Under the pieces are notes generated by a model, which worked only from the letters and a program-made list of their open reading frames with translations, had not been told where the DNA came from and made no database searches. A stretch of DNA of 64,000 nt from Tolypeutes matacus (lineage: Eukaryota; Chordata; Mammalia; Cingulata; Chlamyphoridae). Both the position numbers and the translations under genes were made by a program. Of the stretch, positions 1-9,905 are shown one piece after another (position 1 is the first letter of the stretch; every line of letters begins with the position of its first letter). The stretch covers positions 2,284,258-2,348,257 of the forward strand of contig JAKSZT010054569.1 of NCBI GenBank assembly GCA_026826555.1, read 5' to 3'.

Positions 1-3000
1 AAGTTTTTAATTTTGAGGAGATCCCATTTATCAATTTTTTCTCTTGCTGCTCGTGCTTTGGCTGTGAAGTTCATGAAACCATTTCCTATTACAAGGTCCT
101 GTAGATGCTTCTCTACATTATCTTCCAAGGTCTTTATGGTTTTGGCTCTTATATTTAGATCTTTGATCCATCTTGAGTTGATTTTTGTATAAGGTGTGAG
201 ATGGTATTCTTCTCTCATTCTTTTGGATATGGATATCCAGTTCTCCAAGCACCACTTGTTAAAGAGGCCACTCTCTCCCAGCTGAGTGGGTTTCGTGGCC
301 TTGTCAAATATCGGATGACTGTATATGCGAGGATCTATATCAGAACTCTCAATCCGGTTCCATTGGTCAGTAGGTCTATCCTTGTGCCAATACCATGCAG
401 TTTTGATCACTGTAGCTTTGTAGTATGTTTTAAAGTCAGGTAATGTGATACCTCCAACTTCATTTTTCTTTTTCAATATGTCTTTGGCAATTCGGGGCCT
501 CTTACCTCTCCAAATATATTTTGTGGTTAGTTTTTCCAGTTCCTTAAAAAATATAGTGTTGACTTTTATTGGGATTGCATTAAATCTGTAGATTAGTTTG
601 GGTAGGATAGACATCTTGATGATGTTTAATCTTCCCATCCATGAACAGGGAATATTTTTCCATTTATTTAAGTCTTCTTTGATTTCCTTTAACAGTGTTG
701 TGTAGTTTTCTGTATATAAGTCCTTTACATCTTTAGTTAAATTTATTCCTAGGTATTTGATTCTTTTGTTTACTATTGTAAATGGTATTTTTTTCCTGAT
801 TTCCTCCTCAGTTTGCTGGTTATTGGTGTATAGAAATGCTACTGATTTTTGAGCATTGATCTTATAGCCTGCAACATTACTGAACTCCTTTATAAGTTCT
901 AGAAGCCTTGTTGTCGATTTCTCAGGGCTTTCTATGTATAGGATTATGTCATCTGCAAATAATGAAATTTTTACTTCTTCTTTTCCAATCTGGATGCCTT
1001 TTATGTCCTTTTCTTGTCTCAGTGCTCGTGCAAGTACTTCTAAGACAATGTTAAATAGGAGTGGTGATAGTGGGCATCCTTGTCTTGTTCCCGATCTCAG
1101 AGGGAAGGTTTTTAGGATTTCACCATTGAAAATGATGTTAGCTTTGGGTTTTTCATATATACCCTTTATCCTTTTCAGAAAGTTTCCATCTATTCTTATC
1201 TTTTGTAGTGTTTTTATGAGGAAAGAGTGCTGTATTTTGTCGAATGCTTTTTCTGCATCTATAGAGATGATCATGTGATTTTTTTCTTTCAGTTTGTTTA
1301 TGTGGTGTATTACATTGATTGATTTTCTTATATTGAACCATCCTTGCATACCTTGGATGAAACCCACTTGGTCATGGTGTATAATCCTTTTGATATGTTG
1401 TTGAATGCGATTAGCAAGTATTTTATTAAGGATTTTAGCATCTTGGTTCATTAGAGAAATTGGTCTGTAATTTTCCTTTCTTGTGGTATCTTTATTTGGT
1501 TTTGGTATTAGGGTAATGTTGGCATCATAGAATGAGTTAGGTAGTATTCCTTCCACTTCTACTTTTTGGAAAAGCTTAAGTAGAATTGGTGTTAGCTCTT
1601 TCCGGAATGTTTGGTAGAATTCAGCTGTGAAGCCATCTGGTCCTGGACTCTTCTTAGTTGGGAGGTTTTTAATGACTGAGTCTATCTCTTTACTTGTAAT
1701 TGGGCTGTTGAGTTCATCTATTTCTTCTTTCATCAATGTCGGCTGTTTGTGGGTTTCTAGAAACTTGTCCATTTCCTCTAAATTGTCATTCTTGTTGGCA
1801 TATAATTTTTCAAAGTATCCTCTTATGATACTCTTTATTTCTGTGGGGTCAGTAGTGATATCACCTTGCTCATTCCTTATTTTATGTATTTGCATCTGTT
1901 CTCTCTTTTTCTTTGTTAGTCTGGCTAAGGGTTTGTCAATTTTGTTGATATTCTCGAAGAACCAGCTTTTGGTTTTGTTTATTGTTTCCAGTGCTTTCTT
2001 ATTCTCTATTTCATTTAGTTCTGCTCTAATCTTTGTTATTTCCTGCTTTCTACTTCCTTTAGGTTTAGTTTGTTGTTGTTTTTCCAATTCCTCCAAGTGT
2101 GCAGTTAGGTCTTCAATTTTAGCTCTTACTTCTTTTTTAATATATGAATTTATGGCTATGAACTTCCCTCTCAGGACTGCTTTCGCTGCATCCCATAGGA
2201 TTTGATATGTTGTGTTGTTGTTTTCATTAGTTTCAAGGTAGTTACTGATTTCTTTTGAAATTTCCTCTTTGAACCACTGTTTGTCTAAGAGTGTGTTGTT
2301 TAACTTCCATATCCTTGTGCCTAACCTGTTTCTCTGGCCCTTATTGATTTCCAACTTCATTCTGTTGTGGTCAGAGAAATTACTTTGTATAATCTCAATC
2401 TTTCTGAATTCATTGAGTGTTGTTTTGGGGCCTAGCATGTGGTCTATTTTGGAGTATGTTCCATGTGCACTGGAGAAGAATGTAAATCCCGCTGTATTTG
2501 GGTGTAGTGTTCTGTATATGTCTATTAAGTCCAAATCTTCTAATGTATTGTTGAGTGCCTTCGTTTCTTTATTGATTCTCTGCCTAGATGTTCTGTCTAA
2601 TGATGATAGTGGTGTGTTGAAGTCCCCTGCTATAATTGTAGAGGAATTTATTTCTCCTCTTAGTTTTTCCAGAGTTTGCCGCACGTATTTTGAGGTACCT
2701 CGATTAGGTGCGTAAAATGTTGATGATTGTTCTCTCTTCTTGAGAGATTACTCCTTTTACTAATATGTAGTGTCCATCTTTGTCTCTTACAATAGTTTTG
2801 CATTTAAAGTCTATTTTGTCTGATATTAGAATAGCTACTCCTGCCCTTTTTTGGCTATTGTTAGCTTGTAAAATGGTTTTCCAGCCATTCACTTTCAGCC
2901 TCCTTGAATCCCTGGGCCGAAGGTGGGTTTCTTGTAGACAGCATATAGATGGATCATATTTTCTTATCCATTCTGCCAATCTGTGTCTTTTGATTGGTGA

Positions 3001-3057
3001 ATTTAATCCATTAACATTCAGTGTTATTACTCGTAACGAATTTCTTATTTCAGTCAT
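1..3057 (-). pseudogene. L1 ORF2: L1 ORF2 (endonuclease/reverse transcriptase), single-base frameshift, truncated by window edge
   Basis: ORF2p nicks target DNA and reverse-transcribes L1 RNA. Translation starts at the ATG at 3057 (residues MTEIRN). The endonuclease domain shows N14 in 'TLNVNG', E43 in 'LQETH' and the SDH triad at 2367-2375. The reverse transcriptase shows the 'FADD' active-site box at 948-959. The start frame ends at a TAA at 2704-2706 after 117 codons. The run of four A at 2714-2717 (plus strand) has one base more than the reading frame needs. In the shifted frame I read no stop from there to position 1, about 900 codons. Known L1 ORF2p is about 1,275 residues, so roughly 250 residues (C-terminal domain) would lie beyond the window. 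The shift could be a real inactivating mutation or an assembly error. Apart from it the gene looks intact. Confidence 0.9.
2714..2717 (-). other. ORF2 frameshift site (A/T homopolymer)
   Basis: The plus strand reads 'gtaaaatg'; three A instead of four would keep the endonuclease frame open. It lies between the catalytic E43 region and the rest of the endonuclease, so as it stands the protein would be a 117-residue fragment without the SDH motif or reverse transcriptase. Confidence 0.8.
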
Positions 3058-3122
3058 TTTTTCTTTGGGTTAATGTATGTCATATGTTGTTTTGTTTCTC
3101 TTTTTGAGTTTTCAGTTGTTTT

Positions 3123-4103
3123 TTAAACTCTCCTCCAACTCTCTCTCCTTTGTTTTTTCCTTTCAATTTGTAGAGATTCCTTTAGTATTTCTTGAAGTGC
3201 TGGTTTCTTCTTGACATACTCTCTTAATTGCTGTTTATCTGTGAATATTTTGAACTCTCCATCATTTTTGAATGCCAATTTTGCTGGGTAGAGAATTCGT
3301 GGCTGGAAGTTTTTTTCTTTTAGTGTTTTGACTATGTCATACCACTGTCTTCTTGCCTCCATGGTTTCAGCTGAGAAATCAGCACTTAATCTTATTGTGC
3401 TTCCCTTGTATGTGATGGTTCTCTTTTCTCTTGCTGCCTTGAGTATTTTCTCTTTGTCTTGAACATTGGACAGTTTGACAAGTATATGTCTTGGAGTTGG
3501 CCTGTTGGGATTTATACTATTTGGGGTGCGCTGTGCTTCCTGGATCTGCACATCCATCTCTCTCAATAGAGTTGGGAAGTTTTCAGCCATAACTTCTTTC
3601 AACACTCCTTCTGTTCCCTTTCCCTTCTCTTCTCCTTCTGGGATGCCCATAATGCGTATGTTTGTGCGTCTTGCATTATCGGTTAATTCCCTGAGACCAT
3701 ACTGGATTTTTTCTATCTTTTTGTCTATCTTTTCTACAATCTCTTTGATTTCAACTGTGTTGTCTTCCATATCACTAATTCTTTCCTCTGCCTGTTCAAT
3801 TCTGCTGCCATGTGAGTCCAGTGTCTTTTTCATTTCTTGACTTGTGTCTTTGTTCGCCATCATATCCATTACCTTTTTAGGTGTGTTAGCTATTTCTTCA
3901 GTATGTTCTCCCAGTGTCTTCTTTATATTCTTAATCTCTTCCTTCAGTTCTTTAAGTTGGTCCATGATATTTGTTTGGATAGCTTTGATTAGTTGTTCGA
4001 TGTACTGCATTGCTTCCTGGTTTTTATTTTGTGCACTGGACTGGTCCATGTTTTCCAGTTTTTCAGAGTCATTTGTATTTTTCTGTTGCCCTCTGGTCAT
4101 CAT
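3123..4103 (-). CDS. L1 ORF1: L1 ORF1 protein (RNA-binding nucleic-acid chaperone), intact 326 aa
   Basis: ORF1p forms trimers that coat L1 RNA and act as a chaperone in the cytoplasmic L1 ribonucleoprotein. The frame is uninterrupted: 326 residues against about 338 in human. Residues 30-140 are a heptad-rich, charged coiled coil. The RNA-recognition domain begins near residue 145 ('RRTNIRIMGIPEGE') and runs to about 240. The C-terminal domain contains 'IRLSADFSAETMEARRQW' (238-255) and 'KNFQPRILYPAKL' (264-276), both hallmarks of L1 ORF1p. The tail is strongly basic. Two tandem ATGs start the frame; the upstream one is used here. ORF2 starts 65 bp downstream, the usual L1 arrangement in which ORF2 is poorly translated by reinitiation. 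No broken key motif is seen. Confidence 0.95.
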   Translation of the reverse strand: MMTRGQQKNTNDSEKLENMDQSSAQNKNQEAMQYIEQLIKAIQTNIMDQLKELKEEIKNIKKTLGEHTEEIANTPKKVMDMMANKDTSQEMKKTLDSHGSRIEQAEERISDMEDNTVEIKEIVEKIDKKIEKIQYGLRELTDNARRTNIRIMGIPEGEEKGKGTEGVLKEVMAENFPTLLREMDVQIQEAQRTPNSINPNRPTPRHILVKLSNVQDKEKILKAAREKRTITYKGSTIRLSADFSAETMEARRQWYDIVKTLKEKNFQPRILYPAKLAFKNDGEFKIFTDKQQLREYVKKKPALQEILKESLQIERKKQRRESWRRV

Positions 4104-5206
4104 ATTATCTTGATGGGTTTGTTCAGTTGATTAGCTTTTCTCTATGCTCTAGAATTTTATTTCGCTGTTGGTTCTGCGTGTGAGTTAAGTTTTCTCTTTG
4201 GCAGTTTTTCTTCTTATTTTATTTCCTTACTTCTTTCTATGTTCCCTTGAAGGCAAAAGGTTAGGGCCAGAGGAATCAAAAGATGTAAGGAAGGCAGAAG
4301 GATAATAGAAATATTGATAAAAGTTAGAAGAGGGACAAAATGAGACTTAATGAGATGAATATTTAACTTGTGTAGGCAGTGTAGAGTACTAGGAAAAAAT
4401 ATGGAGTTCCTATAATGGAGTGGGAAAACAAATGGAGGAATATATATATATAGTGATTTAGAAGGCTAGAATTATGAGGAGGTAGAGAAATAGTACAGAA
4501 AGGTCTGAAAGGAAAAAGTTAATACTAATAAAAAAAAAAAAAAAGAAAAAAGAAGAAGAAAACAAAATAGATGGGATAGAAATTGACACCCTTAAGTTGT
4601 GGGCCTATGAAAAAATGTTGTCTCTAAGAGCCACAACAGAAAACAGAAGGCAGAAACATGCAGGAAGGATAAGCGATAGTTTGTAATACAGAATCAATAT
4701 ATACAGCGAGTGGGAAATTACTGAATAAGAAGCCCAGCAAATAAGCAACCAGCTGGCAGCACCTATTTAAAAAAAAAAAATAGAAGGAAAAAGGAAGGGG
4801 GGAGGTAAATGGGAATAATAGCAATAGACCAGAAAGTAACAGAGAGAAACCAAAGATCCACACAGGCAAGCAGTCAAACAGAGCTAAGGGGGGTCAATGA
4901 TTCCCCTAGGGTCCACGTGGATCCTTCCTGCCTACTTGTGTTTATCAATGAAATTCCCCACAGGGTTCTATATGCAGGTCCTGAAGCAGCTTTTAGCTAT
5001 TAAACTAAATTAAAAAGAATTTATTTTTCATTTGTTGAGGTGACATCACTTTTTTTTTTTTTTTTTAGCCAAATGCAGGACCCAAAATAATTCCTCTTCT
5101 AGACCAACCCCCTTACGGAAGGGACCCTAGCTGGGCCCGTGGAAATTAATCAAGCATGTCCCACTTTCCGGACTCCCCAGGTTAGCTGAAGCTCTGATGT
5201 TAGTCA

Positions 5207-5767
5207 GTGAGGAGTGCTAAAGAGGGCGGATTCCGCCCCTTCTGGCGCCGAGCTCCAGCGTCACCGGGCTGCTCAGTAAATCAGTTTGAGTGCAGATTTG
5301 CGTCTGCTCTCAGCCTGGTGCTGCTTCAGTTTGGCTTATCTGCTCCCCAAAGCTATGGGGCGGTGCAGGCAGCCAGATCGATGTCTAAAAATATAAAATA
5401 CCCTTCCCTGTCTTCCAACAGAACCCTCCCTTTTTTGGGAAGTGTCCCTTCCTCCTGGCTCCGCAGCGGCCCGGGTCTTATCCCTGGGTGGCTAGGGAAA
5501 TCAGCTGCGTTCCCCGACCAAAATCCCCCTCCGGTTCACCGGGTGCTGACTAGTTTGTTTGCTCTGTTCACACAAGGTCCAAGGGGCGCCAGGCAGCCAG
5601 CTCCCCAGAAAATAAACCTTTTCTGGCCCCGCCCGCGGCTCCAAATGGCCGTTTTAATTTTTTTTTCCCTAACCGCGGGGCTCAGCCGCCTGTGCCAACC
5701 TCCACCGGCAGCCTCAAAACTCACGAATCTCTACTGTTCGGTCCACGCCGCCGATCCGCGCAGATAG
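5207..5767 (+). other. Long open frame antisense to the L1 5'UTR (ORF0-like position)
   Basis: A 186-codon open frame lies on the plus strand, antisense to the L1, in the promoter-proximal 5'UTR. It opens with GTG at 5207. The first ATG is at 5381 and gives 128 codons to the stop at 5767. It has no recognisable domain; the C-terminal half is rich in Pro, Arg and Leu. The ATG context is weak (no purine at -3). In primate L1 an antisense promoter drives a short ORF0 from about the same part of the 5'UTR, pointing the same way relative to the element. Equivalence is not shown: GC-rich DNA has few stop codons, so chance is a fair alternative. Confidence 0.35.
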
Positions 5768-5863
5768 ATGTCCCAAGCCTCTCCCTCCACGCGTGCACAG
5801 CACAGACCCCCGGGCAGGACCCCGTCCCCAATCCGCCTTGCAGTGTTCGCCCTCCTACACCAA

Positions 5864-5873
5864 CGCCATCTTG
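5864..5873 (-). promoter_or_regulatory. YY1-like site at the L1 5' end (CAAGATGGCG)
   Basis: On the minus strand the motif 'CAAGATGGCG' lies about 12-21 bases inside the inferred L1 5' end. Human L1 has a YY1 site with core AAGATGGC at the same place, where it sets the transcription start. Function here is inferred from this match. Confidence 0.65.
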
Positions 5874-5884
5874 CCCTCTCCAAC

Positions 5885-7890
5885 ACTAACATTTTAATTT
5901 TTGTTTTCTGTTTGTTTTATGTGTGTATGTGTGTTTCTGCTTTTTTCCCCTGGCGTCTTGTCAGTTATTTGACTATTTTTTTAAGAATTCCATTTGAATT
6001 ATCTTTAGTGTTTTTAAGTATCTCTTTGTATAGCTTTTTTAGTTATTGCTCTAGGTGTGCCATTATGCTTACATAAGTCATCACAGTCTACTGGTGTCAT
6101 CATTTTAATGGTTTAAACAAAGTATGGAAATCTTACTTCCTTTCACATTCCTTTATTCTCCTCTGTTTGTATTTATGATGCCTTTAACCACTTCCTCTAC
6201 ATACATTTAGCACCACATCAAAAAGTGTGATAATGTTTGATTCAACTGTCAAACATAATGTATTAAATTCAAAAAGAGAAGAAAGGCTATTTTATTTATC
6301 CATATTTTTGTTTACCGTGTTCTTTCCTCCTTCCTGATATACCAAAGGTCCTCTTTATTGTTTTCTTTCTTTTTAGAAAACTTCCTTTAAGCCATTCTCT
6401 TAGAATAGGTCTGGTCATGACAAATTATCTCATTTTTCTTTCATCAGAGAATGTCTTAATTTCTCCTTCAGGACAATTTCTCTGGATTTAGGATTCTGGG
6501 TTGGCAGTTGTTTTCTTTTAGCACTTGAAATATTTTGTGCCACTTCCTTTTGGTCTCCGTGGTTTCTGTTAAGAAATATGCTGTTGTTTGAATTGCTTTT
6601 CCCATATAGATATGATGTGCCTTGGCAGGGATTTCTTTGTGTTTTCTTGTTTGTGGTTTTCTCAGCTTCTTGAATCTGTAGGTTTATGTCTTTTCCCAAC
6701 TTTATGAAATTTTCAGCCATTATTTCTTTGAGTACTTTTTTTATCCTTGCTCTATTTCTCCTGTCGTTCTGAATGTTAGATATTTTGTTATAGTCCCAAT
6801 GGTTCCTGAGGCCATGTTAATTTTTTTCGATCTCTTTTCTTTATGTAGTTTCTATTGAGAAATTTCTATTGTTCTATCAACTGCACTCATTCTTTCCTTA
6901 TTCTTCTTCTTTCTGTTGTAGAGCTCATCCAATGAGATTTTCGAGTTATTTTATTTTTTCATTCTAACCCTTCCATTTAGTTCTTCTTTATATCTTCTTT
7001 CCTTTGCCGTAGCTTTCTATTTTTTCATTTGTTCCAAGTGTGTTCAAAATTGCTTGTTGAAGAATATTTTATAATGACTGCTTTAAAATTTTTGCCATAA
7101 AATTTTAACATCTGCCATTTTGGTATTAGCATCTATTGATTGTTTTATTTCATTCAGTTTGAGACCTTCCTGGTTCTCAGTAAGACAAATGGTTTTCAGT
7201 TGAAACCTAGATGTTCGGGTATTATGAGACTCTAGATTTTATTTAAACCTCTTGTTTTAGCTCACTTCCTCTGACATCACTCCACCAGGAGAAAGGGAAA
7301 TGTGCAAACCCATTATAGCCAGGTACTGATAGAAGTCCAGTTTCCCCATTCACCATAGTGGTGGTCGGGTGGGAGGGAAGCTTTATTATTGCTTGGTGAT
7401 GATAAAATCTTGACTCTAGGACAAGATCTCTTCTGACACAATCCCAGTGGACATCTTGGTATCGCCAGGTGGGGTGGATATCCAGATAACCCACATGGTC
7501 TCCATTGACACCATGGGAAATGAGTTGGGGGAGGGAGTTTATTACTGCCCAGTAGTGATGAAGGTCCTGGCTCCCTACTTGACCATCTTTGGTATCACTC
7601 CAGAGAAAGAGGGAGCTTGTTACAGTTTTGGTGTGGGTACAAAACAAGGCTCCCGCTCAGCATTTGCTGAAGTGGGTAGGAATGAGGCTACAGTTTCTCC
7701 TGTGATATTTGGCTGGAGCTGAGCAGTTGTTGTATAAAATTTTTCTCTTTTGCTAGGCTGACTCTTTCCTGGTCCTTTGACTAGAGTGCAGAGTTTGGTT
7801 GGGACTATATTGTCTATGCCTCTTGGCATTTCCAAGTTCCTGGCTTCTTAAGCTTCATGTCTGGGCTATATAAGGCAAAAAGAAATCCCA
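5885..7890 (-). mobile_element. Old L1 (L1M-type) fossil, ORF1 and 5'UTR region
   Basis: A decayed L1 in the same orientation as the young one and directly upstream of it. Segments 6330-7250 resemble the antisense of ancient L1 ORF1 (coiled coil and RNA-binding region), and 7260-7880 resembles an old L1 5'UTR. Frames are broken and CpGs are depleted. The young L1 5' end abuts it at about 5884, so the young copy probably inserted into this older one. Exact subfamily not determined. Confidence 0.7.
6430..6720 (-). pseudogene. Fossil L1 ORF1 fragment
   Basis: The minus-strand frame contains 'MAENFIKLGKDINLQIQEAE', matching the 'MAENFP..' start of the L1 RNA-recognition domain; the intact ORF1 at 3123-4103 has the same motif at residues 172-190. 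The rest diverges, and flanking frames carry stops and shifts. It is a remnant, not a functional gene. Confidence 0.7.
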
Positions 7891-7891
7891 G

Positions 7892-8365
7892 TGTGATGGA
7901 CTGAAGATATGTACCCTAGAAAAACGTGTTCTTAAACTTAATCCATTCCTGTAGATGTGAACCCATTGTAAGTAGAAACTTTTGTTTAAGGTTACTTCAG
8001 TTAAGGTGTGGCCCAACTCAATCAGGATGGATCTTAATCCTATTACTGGAGTCCTTTATAAGTAGACTAAAATTAAGACAGAGAGAGGAAGTCATGAGAA
8101 GCAAGAAGCTGAAGATCACTGGAACCAGGAAGAGAAGGGAGAGGGGAGGAGAGGGCACCATGTGCATTGCTATGTGACAGAGCAGCCAAGGACCAAGGCT
8201 CACCAGCAGCCAGCCCCAGAATGCCAGTCTTTGGAAAGAAAGCATCGCCTTGATGATGCTGTGATTTGGACTTTTTCCTAGCCTCAAAACCATGTCTAAT
8301 AAAATCCTATTTTTTAAGCCAACCCATTGCATGGTATATGTTTGAGCATCTAAGGAAACTAAACA
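7892..8365 (+). mobile_element. Solo LTR, MaLR-like, xenarthran type (copy 1)
   Basis: A 474-bp unit begins TGTGATGG and ends AACTAAACA (TG...CA), flanked by a near-perfect 5-bp duplication: cccag at 7887-7891 and cccaa at 8366-8370. A polyadenylation signal AATAAA is at 8298-8303. The start ('tgtgatggactgaa') and the end ('ttaagccaacccattgcatggtat') resemble MLT1-type MaLR LTRs. The 5-bp duplication fits that class. The reverse complement of 61224-61687 matches it along nearly its whole length. No internal retroviral sequence is seen. Confidence 0.75.
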
Positions 8366-9280
8366 CCCAAGGAACTTACCACCATGTCATTCCTTGGGTC
8401 GTGAGGTCCCTAGCCAGTGTGTCTTCAATCCACCTTGCACATCTCCATTTGTTTGTTTCATATATTATGTCTGGGTTTGTTATTTCTATTTAGGGATTAG
8501 AAATAAGGAAAAGTACATCTGCTCCATCTTCCCCACAATTGTATTTTTAAAAATGGAAAAACCTGGTCAGTTTCTTATGTAAGTCCCTTGACATGGAAAA
8601 ACAGCCACAACTTTCAGCTTAGTGTGGTTTGGGAAACGTTGAGGCTAGACCTGGAAACCTGGAGCACCTAAGTCTTGGCTCCACTTGATGGCAATGGGAG
8701 AAGTTCAGAGGAGCCCATATGGTGCTTTGCAAACACCAATTGCTGCAGACTGGAGTAGAACCACTTTGGTCTTGGAGCTGGCCTTTTTCCAAATATCAGG
8801 AGAGTGCTCATCATTCCAAAGAAATATAAGAAACTCATGCCTCTTGGTTCCTACCCAGAGGCACAGCTGGTGTGAGAGGAAGAGTAGTTGACAAGGTAAA
8901 GCTATTCCATATCCCCTGAGTGGAGACTTTTCACCATGTTCTAAAGATCCTTTTGATTTGACCATTATTATGACTTCTCTGAGGAAGAACTGAGAAAGCA
9001 GACCCATGAGACCTGTGGGACAGGTCACCAAGAGCTTATTTTACCACCAGCTCAAGGTGCGGTCTGTACCCCCACAAGCCCACCAGCCCTACCCTCTTCC
9101 CTTCTACCTGGCCTTCTCCTCACACCTCATTTCTTGACTCATGGATTCAGTTCAGTATCACTGGCCTTTATTGACCTCTCACTCCAGGTAAACTGTGCCC
9201 CAGGGAGCATGGAGGCAGAGAGGGAGGAGGGGTCTCTGCCCACTAAAAGTACCACCTAATCAGGTGGAGAGACATCTAAT
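8366..9280. other. No feature recognised
   Basis: Mostly unique-looking sequence. No domain-bearing frame, RNA gene or clear repeat is recognised. Confidence 0.5.
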
Positions 9281-9284
9281 GCGG

Positions 9285-9500
9285 CAGCACTAAGCGACGG
9301 ATCTGGACTTACAGCATGACTCCTCAGTTACTGTTTGCATGGGACCTGTGCAAATCGCTTGATTTATTTCCATCTCCTTCTCATCATCTGCTTATCAGGC
9401 ACAATCCCTACTCTTTATGCCTCAAAGGGTTACATGATCAAATGAGATAGGCATGGGAGATGCATGTGAAACACAAGAGAGTGCTATGCAGAGTTGTCAT
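9285..9500 (+). repeat. MIR SINE fossil
   Basis: The core 'gggacctgtgcaaatcgcttgattta', a C/T-rich stretch and 'cctcaaagggttacatgatcaaatga' follow the MIR layout on the plus strand. Diverged. Confidence 0.6.
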
Positions 9501-9654
9501 ACGAGAGGAAATGGTGACTTGATTCCTGCTGATGGCGGAGAGGGTATGAGGATGGGTGGTGTGGACACCGAGGCAGGGTCCCTGGGTGGGCCCAGATGTG
9601 CAAGGCCTTGGGGGCCATGTGACAAGGATTTAATCTTCATTCTCAATGCAGGCC

Positions 9655-9905
9655 GAGTAGTTTCGTGTTTTACAGCTTTCAGAATAGCTTCACATTCATT
9701 TTCATTGGATGTGCAAGTAGTTCTTTGAATTTGACAGGCAGGGCAGGTACTATTTTTTCAGTTTTAGACATTAAAATAAACAAATAGAAAAATAAATGCT
9801 CAGAGAGGCTACTTAATGTGCCAAGGTTCCACAGCAAGTAGCTGGGACTTTGCCCAGTGCTGTAGGAACCACAACTATGTCCCACGTGGGTTCTAAAATG
9901 AAGCC
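9655..9905 (-). repeat. MIR SINE fossil
   Basis: Reads as MIR in reverse: 'gctcagagaggctacttaatgtgccaaggttccacagcaagtagctgggac', the antisense of the MIR core. Confidence 0.6.

Larger units (their letters stand above)
1..5884 (-). mobile_element. Young LINE-1 (L1), minus strand, 3' end beyond window
   Basis: A non-LTR retrotransposon read on the minus strand. From right to left it has a CpG-rich 5'UTR (4104-5884), an intact ORF1 (3123-4103), a 65-bp spacer and ORF2 (1-3057, continuing off the window). The order, spacing and protein motifs match mammalian L1. The 5' end is placed near 5884, where a YY1-like motif lies about a dozen bases inside and the sequence changes to an older L1. Open frames this long imply recent insertion. 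The 3'UTR, poly-A tail and target-site duplication are outside the window, so full length and age cannot be settled here. Confidence 0.95.
4104..5884 (-). promoter_or_regulatory. L1 5'UTR / internal promoter, about 1.8 kb
   Basis: This is the sequence between the L1 5' end and the ORF1 start. The half nearest the 5' end (about 5090-5884) is GC-rich with many CpGs, as expected for an L1 internal promoter. The half nearest ORF1 (4104-5070) is A-rich on the sense strand, with A-runs (17 A on the sense strand from 5050-5066) and a short TA repeat at 4440-4452. It is about twice as long as the human L1 5'UTR. Retained CpGs suggest limited time for methylation decay. Confidence 0.75.

Noticed and set aside
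1627..2715. Plus-strand frames of 192 and 148 codons
   Set aside because: They are the antisense shadow of L1 ORF2 on the minus strand, which has matching catalytic motifs.
3466..4113. Plus-strand frames of 124 and 89 codons
   Set aside because: Antisense shadow of the intact L1 ORF1.
7892..8365. Interpretation as a DNA-transposon MITE
   Set aside because: The ends are not good inverted repeats beyond a few bases, while TG...CA termini, AATAAA and a 5-bp duplication favour an LTR.
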